64,000 bases of DNA from RPQJ01 sp041910015 (GTDB taxonomy: Bacteria; Pseudomonadota; Gammaproteobacteria; Steroidobacterales; Steroidobacteraceae): positions 1-64,000 of the forward strand of contig JAYRRR010000006.1 of assembly GCA_041910015.1 (NCBI GenBank), read 5' to 3'. The position numbers and the translations under genes are program-made. A model generated the notes under the pieces. That model saw nothing but the letters and a program-made list of their open reading frames with translations, was not told the origin of the DNA and ran no database searches. Shown piece by piece: positions 39,053 to 46,210 of this stretch. How positions within the stretch are numbered: position 1 is the first letter of the stretch; the number at the start of each line of letters is the position of its first letter.

Positions 39053-40102
39053 ATGTATTTCGCAGACGACGCGCTGCTCCCCGAGAACCAGGACGAACTG
39101 ATCATCACGGCCGCACCCTACGGCCCCGAGTGGCTGCCCTCGGACTTCCCGGAAGACGTCCCGGTCACGCTCGACGAGCAGGTGCAGAAGGCCGTCGACT
39201 GCTGGAACGCCGGCGCCACGGTGCTGCACGTCCACGTCCGCGAGGCCGACGGCAAGGGCAGCAAGCGGCTGTCGATGTTCAACGAACTGATCGCGCGCCT
39301 GCGCGATCGCATCCCGGAGATGGTGCTGCAGGTCGGCGGCTCGATCTCGTTCTCGCCGGAGAACGACGGCGACCGGGCCAGATGGCTCCGTTACGACACG
39401 CGTCATCTGCTCGCCGATCTCACGCCCAAGCCCGACCAGGTGACGATCGTGGTCAATACCTCGCAGATGAACATCATGGAGCTCATGAGCGCCGACGACA
39501 CGCAGGGCACGCAGTATGCGAATCCGGCCGTCCGCTCCGCCTGGAGTGACATGGTCGTCGACGCGACGCCGTCGTTCTTCATCGAGCATCTGCAGCGGCT
39601 GCGCGCCGCCGGCATCCAGCCGTATTTCATGCTGGCGCACGTCGCGCAGCTCGAGACCTGCGAGCGGCTGATCCGGCGTGGGCAGTACATGGGGCCCTTC
39701 AACCACTGCTACGTCGCGATCGGCGGCGGCGCCGCGGGGCCCGATCCGTTCCAGATGATGGACTACGTGCGTCGCTCCCCGCAGGGTGGCGTGCTGCAGA
39801 TCGAGGGCATCATGCGCAACGTGCCGCCGATGATGGCGATGGCGATCGCGATGGGCCTGCACGTGCGTGTCGGCATCGAGGACAACCTCTGGCGGCGCAG
39901 TGGCGAGCGCTTCACCTCGGTGCAGCAGGTCGAGCAGATGGTGCGGCTCGCGCGCGAACTCGGCCGCGACGTGGCGACGGGCACCGACGCACGGCGCATC
40001 CTCCGGGTCGGTACGGTCTACGACAGCGTCGACGAGACGCTGCAGGCGCTCGGCATGTCGCCGAATCGCAAGCCGGGACAGCGGGGCTTCCTTGTCGGCT
40101 GA
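39053..40102 (+). CDS. BKACE-family (DUF849) beta-keto acid cleavage enzyme
   Basis: A 349-residue zinc TIM-barrel enzyme of the BKACE family. These split a beta-keto acid with acetyl-CoA into a CoA ester and acetoacetate. The metal motif is TVLHVHVRE (His59, His61), and IMRNVPPMM and HVRVGIEDNLW are the usual C-terminal signatures. A good GGAG sits 8 bases before ATG 39053. Relatives cleave 3-keto-5-aminohexanoate or dehydrocarnitine, and one clade cleaves triacetate in anaerobic phloroglucinol degradation (as I recall). The substrate here is not determined, but that last reaction would suit the island. Confidence 0.9.
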   Translation: MYFADDALLPENQDELIITAAPYGPEWLPSDFPEDVPVTLDEQVQKAVDCWNAGATVLHVHVREADGKGSKRLSMFNELIARLRDRIPEMVLQVGGSISFSPENDGDRARWLRYDTRHLLADLTPKPDQVTIVVNTSQMNIMELMSADDTQGTQYANPAVRSAWSDMVVDATPSFFIEHLQRLRAAGIQPYFMLAHVAQLETCERLIRRGQYMGPFNHCYVAIGGGAAGPDPFQMMDYVRRSPQGGVLQIEGIMRNVPPMMAMAIAMGLHVRVGIEDNLWRRSGERFTSVQQVEQMVRLARELGRDVATGTDARRILRVGTVYDSVDETLQALGMSPNRKPGQRGFLVG

Positions 40103-41222
40103 GCGCAAAATCGCGTCGCGCGGCTCGGGTCGCGCAAGCGCATCCACCGGGCCGGCGGCGACGCCGGCGCGGCCGGTGCCGGGCGATACGAGCTGTCCCG
40201 TCGGCGCGCTGTCGGAATTGCCGAACCTGCTGCGCGAGGCCGGCAACGACCCCTGGCAGCTGCTCGAATCGTTCGGCGTCACGCCGGCGATCATGGCGCA
40301 GCCGATGACGCCCGTGCCCTTGCGCCTGCACGGTCAGATCATGCAGGCGGCGGCCGACGCCATGGGGCGGGACGACCTCGGGCTGCTGGTTGGCCAGAGG
40401 TCGACCATGGAGAACGCCGGGCCGCTGCGCCTGCTGGTGCAGAACGCCCGCACGACGCGCGACGCCGTCGACGGCCTCGTGCGCTACCTGGGCCTGTGGT
40501 TCCATGGCATCCAGCTCAACCTGACGCGCGACCAGGGCTACGCCTGCCTGTCGATCTCGGTCGACAGGCGCTTTCCCGGTCGCGATCACGTGCTGACGGG
40601 CTTCCTCGCGGCGCTGGTGAAGCAGCTCGAGGCGATCTTCCCGCGAAGCTGGCGGCCGTCGCTCGTGCACATTTCGTACCGGCGGCCGCCATCGGCCGCG
40701 AAATACGCGCGGTTCTTCCGCGCACCCGTGCTCTACGACCAGCCGCGCCACGCGGTGTTCTTCCCGGCGTCCGCGCTGGACGAGACACGACCGGGCTCGC
40801 AGCAGATGCTCGAATCGTTTCTGCGCGGCTACTTGGGCGATCTGGAGGCGCGCGAGCAGCCCGATTTCGTGTCGCGCGTGCGCCACGTGATCGAGAACCT
40901 GCTCGCGAGCGGGCATTGCTCGATCGAGCGCGTCGCCGAGCTGTTCTCGGTCCATCGCGTGACGCTGCACCGCCACCTGAGCGGTTACGGCACCACGTTC
41001 GAGCAGTTGCTCGACGAATCGCGCTGCGAACTCGCGCAGCGCATGCTCGAGCAGACGGACCTGCCGGTCGGCGAGATCGCGACGGCGATCGGCTACGGTT
41101 CGGCGGGAAGCTTCGTCCGCGCCTACAAGCGCTGGCACGGGATCACGCCGGGTGCCGGCCGGCGACGTCGGCCACAGCCCGGACGCACCGGGTCTGCGAT
41201 GCGGCTCGCGCCGCGGACGTGA
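40092..41222 (+). CDS. AraC-family transcriptional regulator
   Basis: A regulator with an N-terminal Arabinose_bd-type domain (LLREAGNDPWQLLESFGV, MGRDDLGLLVGQRSTMENAG) and a C-terminal double HTH. The HTH comprises ASGHCSIERVAELFSVHRVTLHRHLSGYGTTFEQLLDE and IGYGSAGSFVRAYKRWHGITP. The start is uncertain. TTG 40092 overlaps the BKACE stop and gives 376 aa; GTG 40176 gives 348 aa closer to usual lengths. The long upstream frame overlaps the BKACE gene and is a shadow. The stop is followed by an MFS transporter, so it likely controls the 39-45 kb genes. Confidence 0.88.
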   Translation: MSAERKIASRGSGRASASTGPAATPARPVPGDTSCPVGALSELPNLLREAGNDPWQLLESFGVTPAIMAQPMTPVPLRLHGQIMQAAADAMGRDDLGLLVGQRSTMENAGPLRLLVQNARTTRDAVDGLVRYLGLWFHGIQLNLTRDQGYACLSISVDRRFPGRDHVLTGFLAALVKQLEAIFPRSWRPSLVHISYRRPPSAAKYARFFRAPVLYDQPRHAVFFPASALDETRPGSQQMLESFLRGYLGDLEAREQPDFVSRVRHVIENLLASGHCSIERVAELFSVHRVTLHRHLSGYGTTFEQLLDESRCELAQRMLEQTDLPVGEIATAIGYGSAGSFVRAYKRWHGITPGAGRRRRPQPGRTGSAMRLAPRT

Positions 41223-41258
41223 CGGACGCGCATCGATCACGGGGGATGAGGGGGAGCC

Positions 41259-42587
41259 ATGGGAGGGTACACAGCGCCACCGGTCGACGACGTTGTCGCG
41301 CGCCGTGGCAGCTCGTCCCGATTCTACGCCTGGGTCGTGTTCGCGCTGACCTGCGGCCTGATGCTGTCGGATTACGTTTCGCGACAGGTCATCACGCCAA
41401 TCTTCCCGTTGTTGAAGGGCGAATGGTCGCTGACCGACATGCAGCTCGGGGCACTGGTGAGCGTCGTGGCCCTGATCGTCGGCGTGGGCTCACTGCCGAT
41501 CGCGCTGGCCGCGGACCGCTGGGGCCGCGTGCGCAGCATCAGCGTCATGGCTGGTCTCTGGGGCATCGCCACCGTCGGTTGCGGGCTCGCGCAGACCTAC
41601 GGGCAGATGATGTTCGCGCGCGCGCTGGTCGGGCTGGGGGAGGCGGGGTACGGCAGCGCGGGGTCGGCCATCCTGTTCCACGTGTTCCCGAGGCGTCGTC
41701 ACGCGGTCGTTGGTGCCGCATTCCTCGCCGCCGCGTTGTTCGGCACCGTGGGTGGCGTGTTGGCCGGCGGCGTGATCTCGACGCGCTACGGCTGGCGCAC
41801 GGCCTTCATCGGCGTCGGCATCGCCGGCCTGCTGCTCGTCGCGCTGTACCCGTTCGTCGTGCGCGATTATGAGACGGTGCCACTGCTCAAGACCGATGCC
41901 GCGGGCGCCCCGGCGCGACGCATGCGCGTCGGCGAGACCGTGCGCGAACTCTTCGCGACGCGCACCGCGATCCTCACCTACGTCGCGAGCGGTTGCCAGA
42001 TGTTCGTCACCGGCGCGGTCGTCGCGTGGATCCCGAGCTACCTGAGTCGCTACTGCGGTCTCGCCGCCGACGAGGCCGCGATGCAGGCCGCCGTGGTCGT
42101 GCTCGTCGCAGGTGTCGGTATGATCGCGACCGGATGGACGGTGGACACGCTCGGCATCCGCGACAAGCGCAACAAGCTGCGAGTTCCGGCGGCCTACTGC
42201 GTGCTGTCGGCGATCGTGCTCGCCACTGCGTTCGCGCTGCCGCCCGGCACGATGCAGTTCGGCGCGATCCTCGTCGGCATGTTCGCCGCGGGTGCACACA
42301 CGGGCGCCACCGGCGCCGTCATCAGCGACGTGACGCACCCGGGGTTGCGTGCCACGGCACTCGCCACCGTCGTGCTCGGCAACAACCTGATCGGTCTCGC
42401 GCCGGGCCCGCTGGTGGTCGGCACGCTCTCGGACGCCTTCGGGCTCAAGCTGGCGCTGACGACCGCCGCATTGGCCGGCATCCTGTCGGCCATCTGCTTC
42501 CTGCTCGCGGCACGTGCCTATGAACACGAAGCGGGCCGGTGTGACGCATGGGTGTCCGGCGCCGCAACGGCGCGGGCCGCAGTCTGA
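41259..42587 (+). CDS. Major facilitator superfamily transporter (Spinster-like)
   Basis: A 442-residue MFS permease with about 12 membrane helices. The cytoplasmic loop 2-3 motif appears as ADRWGRVRSISVMAGLWG and the helix-5 region as RYGWRTAFIGVGIAGLLL. The N-terminus YAWVVFALTCGLMLSDYVSRQVITPIFPLLKGEWSL is typical of spinster/anion-symporter types in aromatic clusters. It likely imports an organic acid or an intermediate of the pathway. Its 3' end lies 13 bases from the SDR start. Confidence 0.9.
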   Translation: MGGYTAPPVDDVVARRGSSSRFYAWVVFALTCGLMLSDYVSRQVITPIFPLLKGEWSLTDMQLGALVSVVALIVGVGSLPIALAADRWGRVRSISVMAGLWGIATVGCGLAQTYGQMMFARALVGLGEAGYGSAGSAILFHVFPRRRHAVVGAAFLAAALFGTVGGVLAGGVISTRYGWRTAFIGVGIAGLLLVALYPFVVRDYETVPLLKTDAAGAPARRMRVGETVRELFATRTAILTYVASGCQMFVTGAVVAWIPSYLSRYCGLAADEAAMQAAVVVLVAGVGMIATGWTVDTLGIRDKRNKLRVPAAYCVLSAIVLATAFALPPGTMQFGAILVGMFAAGAHTGATGAVISDVTHPGLRATALATVVLGNNLIGLAPGPLVVGTLSDAFGLKLALTTAALAGILSAICFLLAARAYEHEAGRCDAWVSGAATARAAV

Positions 42588-42600
42588 CCAGGAGAACATG

Positions 42601-43413
42601 ATGGAACTCGAAGGCAAGACCGCGATCGTGACCGGCGCCGGGCGCGGCATCGGCGCCGGCATCGCGCGCGTGCTCGCGCGTGAGGGCGCGCGTGTCGTCG
42701 TCATGGGTCGTCATGGCGCGGAAACCGGCCCCGTGGCCGAGTCGATCGCGGCGGCGGGCGGCCAGGCGATATCGGTCGTCGCCGACGTGACGCGGTGGGA
42801 CACGCTCGAGGCCATGGTGCGGGCCTCCCTCGATCGCTTCGAACGCATCGACATCCTCGTCAACAACGCCGGCACCGAGGGTGTCCCGCGGCTGCTCGCC
42901 GACATCGCCGTCGAGCAGTGGGACCGTATCCTCGACGTGAACTTGAAGGGCGTGTTCCTGTGCTGCAAGGCCGTGGTGCCCGCGATGGCCGACGGCGGCC
43001 GGATCGTCAACATCGGTTCGATCGCGGGCCAGCGCATGACCTTCTTCGGCAGTCTCGATTACACGGTGTCCAAGCACGGGGTCGAAGGCTTGACGCGGCA
43101 CCTCGCCTGGGAACTGGCCGACCGGCGCATCACGGTCAATTCGATCTGCCCGGGCGGGGTCCTCACGCCGCTCATGGAGGAGGGGACCTCGGCCGAGTTC
43201 CGCGACAAGGTGACGCGGAGGCTCGTGCCGCTCGGGCGCATGTGCACGATGGAGGAGATCGGCGAGGCGGTGAGTTTCCTCGCGAGCGACCGCGCGCGGA
43301 TGATCACCGGCCAGTCGCTCGCGGTGGACGGCGGCACGCTGACCGGCTACGGCGAGGACCTGCGACCGGTCATCCGGGGCCGCATGGCGGCCGCGGCCGC
43401 GGGCGGGCATTGA
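42601..43413 (+). CDS. Short-chain dehydrogenase/reductase
   Basis: A 270-residue classical SDR. The cofactor loop TGAGRGIG is at residues 11-18 and NNAG at 88-91. The catalytic triad is Ser140, Tyr154 and Lys158 (YTVSK), with a PGGVLTP loop after it. It would interconvert a hydroxyl and a carbonyl with NAD(P)H. Two ATGs stand in tandem; 42601 is six bases from AGGAG, better than 42598. It lies between the MFS and CMD genes in one transcription unit. The substrate is unknown. Confidence 0.9.
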   Translation: MELEGKTAIVTGAGRGIGAGIARVLAREGARVVVMGRHGAETGPVAESIAAAGGQAISVVADVTRWDTLEAMVRASLDRFERIDILVNNAGTEGVPRLLADIAVEQWDRILDVNLKGVFLCCKAVVPAMADGGRIVNIGSIAGQRMTFFGSLDYTVSKHGVEGLTRHLAWELADRRITVNSICPGGVLTPLMEEGTSAEFRDKVTRRLVPLGRMCTMEEIGEAVSFLASDRARMITGQSLAVDGGTLTGYGEDLRPVIRGRMAAAAAGGH

Positions 43414-43456
43414 CCCGGCGTCGCCCACACCTGTGGCATCGAGGGAGACGACGGAC

Positions 43457-44257
43457 ATGACGCACGATACGGGTCGGGATGGCGCGTGCCCCGACCGCGA
43501 CGCCGCGATCGGCGGTCCCTGGGACGCGGCGCTCGAACAAGTGCGCGCGTGGGATCCGGCCTGGGCCGAGACCTGTCTGCGCATGTGCACCAACCCGTGG
43601 CGCAGTGGCGTGCTGTCGCGCCGGCTCGTCGAACTCATCGGCATCATGCTCAACGCCCAGTGCACGAACCTCGATCCGGGTGGAACCCGGCGGCACGTCC
43701 GCGCGGCGCTCGAGGCGGGTGCGACGGGCGAGGAAATCCTGTTCGTGCTCGAGTGCGCGGCGCTCGGCGGCATCCACTCGTGCAGCCTCGGCGCACCGAT
43801 TCTCGTCGAGGAGGCGCGCGCCGCAGGCCGGGCCGTGGCGCCGCCCGCGGCAGTGCCCACGCCGACCTGCGACCGGCTGCGCGCCATCGGCCAGTGGAAC
43901 CCCGCGTGGGACGACTTCTACGCTCTCGATCCGGCCTGGACCGAGGAGTTCATCGCGACCGGCATCCCGGTTTACACGAGCGGCGTGCTGCCGGCAAAGG
44001 AAGTCGAACTCCTCTGCATCGCCTTCGACGCGTCCTTCACGCATCTCTACGCGCCCGGCACGCGCCGCCACGTGCGGGCGGCGCTCGCGGCCGGAGCGAC
44101 CGTGGAGGAGATCATGGAAGTGCTCAAGCTCTGCGTCGTGCAGGGCGTGCAATCCTGCAACCTCGGCGTGCCGATCCTCGCCGAGGAGCTGGCGCGATGG
44201 GAGCGCGCGCCGGTGGATGCGACGACGTCCGGCCGTTGCGACGAGCGTGCGCCATGA
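43457..44257 (+). CDS. Tandem carboxymuconolactone decarboxylase-like (CMD) protein
   Basis: A 266-residue protein with two CMD repeats. The first has CTNLDPGGTRRHVRAALEAGATGEEILFVLE and the second ASFTHLYAPGTRRHVRAALAAGATVEEIMEVLK. Each ends in HSCSLG/QSCNLG-like segments. The AhpD-type CxxC redox motif is absent. Duplicated CMD proteins occur in aromatic-degradation loci, where they may decarboxylate or hydrolyse lactones, but many are uncharacterised. The start at 43457 has a GAGGGAGA site. The stop overlaps the exporter gene start (ATGA). Confidence 0.85.
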   Translation: MTHDTGRDGACPDRDAAIGGPWDAALEQVRAWDPAWAETCLRMCTNPWRSGVLSRRLVELIGIMLNAQCTNLDPGGTRRHVRAALEAGATGEEILFVLECAALGGIHSCSLGAPILVEEARAAGRAVAPPAAVPTPTCDRLRAIGQWNPAWDDFYALDPAWTEEFIATGIPVYTSGVLPAKEVELLCIAFDASFTHLYAPGTRRHVRAALAAGATVEEIMEVLKLCVVQGVQSCNLGVPILAEELARWERAPVDATTSGRCDERAP

Positions 44258-45252
44258 GCGCGTCGCGCCTGCACCTGCTGCTGCCCGGCTTCGTCATCGC
44301 CGGGCTCGTGGCGCTCGCGGCCTCGTGGCTCGCCGAGCACTACGGCGCTCCGGTCATGCTGTTCGCGCTGCTGCTCGGCATGGCCGTCAACTTCCTGTCG
44401 CAGGACGAGCGCTGCCGGCCCGGCATCGACTTCGCGTCGCGCAGCGTGCTGCGGCTCGGCGTCGCGCTGCTGGGCGCGCGCATCACGCACGCGCAGGTGC
44501 AGTCACTGGGCGGCGCGGCGCTCGTGCTGACGGCGGGCGCCGTGGTGCTCACCATGGCCTGTGGCGTGCTGCTCGCTCGCGCGACGCGCCAGTCGACGGC
44601 GTACGGACTGTTGACGGGCGGCTCCGTGGCCATCTGCGGCGCCTCAGCCGCGCTCGCGATCGCCTCTGTCCTGCCGCGCCACGCAGACCACGAACGCGAC
44701 ACGGTCATGACGGTCGTGGCGGTCACGGCGCTGTCGACGGTGGCGATGGTGCTTTATCCGCTGGTGGCGGCCGCTGCAGGGTTCGACGCACGTGCGTCGG
44801 GCGTGTTCCTCGGCGCGACGATCCACGACGTGGCGCAGGTCGTGGGCGCGGGCTACAGCGTGTCGGCCGAGGCGGGCGATACGGCGACCATCGTCAAGCT
44901 GTTTCGCGTCGCGCTGCTGCTGCCGGTCGTGTTCACGATCTCGTTTGCGCTGCGCCGCTCCGGCGCGGGTGCCGGAGGCGGGCGCGGCCAGACTCCGCCG
45001 CTGCTGCCCGTCTTCCTGCTCGGCTTCGCGGCGCTCGTGGTCGTGAACTCGCTCGGCTGGCTGCCGCCGCTCGCGGCTGGTTCGCTGCAACAAGCTTCGC
45101 GCTGGTGCCTGCTGGTGGCGATCGCGGCGCTCGGCACCCGCACCTCGCTCGGCGAGCTCGCGCGCGTCGGCTGGCGGCCGGTCTCCCTGATCCTCGCCGA
45201 GACGCTGTTCGTCGGCGTGTTCGTGCTCGCGGGTCTGGCGCTGCTGCGCTGA
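44254..45252 (+). CDS. YeiH-family (UPF0324) putative sulfate/sulfite exporter
   Basis: A 332-residue membrane protein with about ten helices, matching UPF0324/YeiH. The conserved signatures are RLGVALLGARI near residue 75, GGSVAICGASAALAIA, ATIHDVAQVVGAGYSVS, and IAALGTRTSLGEL at the C-terminus. Family members near taurine and sulfonate genes are proposed to export sulfite or sulfate. Whether a sulfonate is handled here is open; a dehydratase-type glycyl-radical enzyme in the same region could in principle be a C-S lyase. It overlaps the CMD stop by four bases. Confidence 0.87.
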   Translation: MSASRLHLLLPGFVIAGLVALAASWLAEHYGAPVMLFALLLGMAVNFLSQDERCRPGIDFASRSVLRLGVALLGARITHAQVQSLGGAALVLTAGAVVLTMACGVLLARATRQSTAYGLLTGGSVAICGASAALAIASVLPRHADHERDTVMTVVAVTALSTVAMVLYPLVAAAAGFDARASGVFLGATIHDVAQVVGAGYSVSAEAGDTATIVKLFRVALLLPVVFTISFALRRSGAGAGGGRGQTPPLLPVFLLGFAALVVVNSLGWLPPLAAGSLQQASRWCLLVAIAALGTRTSLGELARVGWRPVSLILAETLFVGVFVLAGLALLR

Positions 45253-45269
45253 GGAAACATCGGCCGGCC

Positions 45270-46043
45270 GGCACCGATACCGCGAGGCGGCGAACGGCGA
45301 AGGCCCCCGGTGCGCAGGCAGCCGGCGGCACCCGCAGCGTGACGCGGTCCACCGTCTTGCCGAAGAAGTGATAGCCGGAACCGCCTGCGGCCAGCAGTCC
45401 GAGCAACTCGTCGGCCTGCCGCACACGCGCTCCGCCGATGACGGTGGCGCCGCGCCGCATGTGGGGGTTCGCCACCAGCGTGGCCGTCGGTCCGATCACC
45501 GCCGCTTCCTTGCCTGGCCGCAGCGGTTGCAGCAGGCCCTCCAGCGTGCCGTTGAGCAACGACGTGCCCGTGGTGATGAGCACGTCGGCTTCGGGGATCA
45601 CTTCCGCAGCGCGCTCGACCGGGATGAAGTGCGGCAGCTCCTCGGGTTCCAAAGTCGCCGGTTCGAGTTCCAGGACGTTGAAGGGCTGTTGTCGCCGGTG
45701 CAGTTCGCGCATTTAGGGAGGAAAGGTGCCAACCAGCGCCACCCGCTGATCCGGCGCAATGGCCGGTTGCCCGGCACAGGTCCTGCGGCCGATACAGGTC
45801 GTCCAGCAGCGCGGCCGCGTTGCGCCCCGCGATCTTGCCCGGCACCGGCATCGCCCGGGCCGAACTCGGGCAGCACACCGCCTCGGGCACGCCCTCGATC
45901 GGCGTGGCGCAAAGACCGCCCGCGCCATTGGAGAGCTTGACGCCGGCGAAGAAGATGCCAAGCCCCACGCGTTCGACGGACAAGGTGCCGGCGTCGCGGC
46001 CCAGACGCTCGAGCACGGTGGTGTGCAGGTCGGAGAGCAGACT
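45270..46043 (-). pseudogene. DUF364/DUF4213 (putative heavy-metal chelation) gene, broken
   Basis: Minus-strand coding similarity starts right after the tRNA-Leu CCA end. The first frame gives SDLHTTVLERLGRD, then VERVGLGIFFAGVKLSNGAGG (DUF4213). A frameshift near 45770 leads to DQRVALVGTFPP and a TAA stop (45715-45713). The same frame resumes with MRELHRRQQPFNVLELEPATL, ITTGTSLLNGTLEGLL and GYHFFGKTVDRV (DUF364). At least one nonsense and one frameshift lesion, and a missing start, make it dead. Its N-terminus is truncated precisely at the tRNA 3' end. Confidence 0.7.
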
Positions 46044-46128
<85 letters not shown>

Positions 46129-46171
46129 AAAGGTTGCGGCCGGGCACGGAGGCCGGGCTGGAAGGCCGGGC

Positions 46172-46200
46172 AATTTACTGACGCCCCTCCAGCCTGTCAA
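46172..46200 (-). promoter_or_regulatory. Promoter of tRNA-Leu
   Basis: Minus strand: perfect TTGACA (46200-46195), a 17-base spacer and TAAATT (46177-46172, 4 of 6). Transcription would start about 37 bases before the tRNA. The leader carries GGCCGGGC three times at 13-base spacing (46142-46171). Confidence 0.6.
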
Positions 46201-46210
46201 TCTAACGCAA

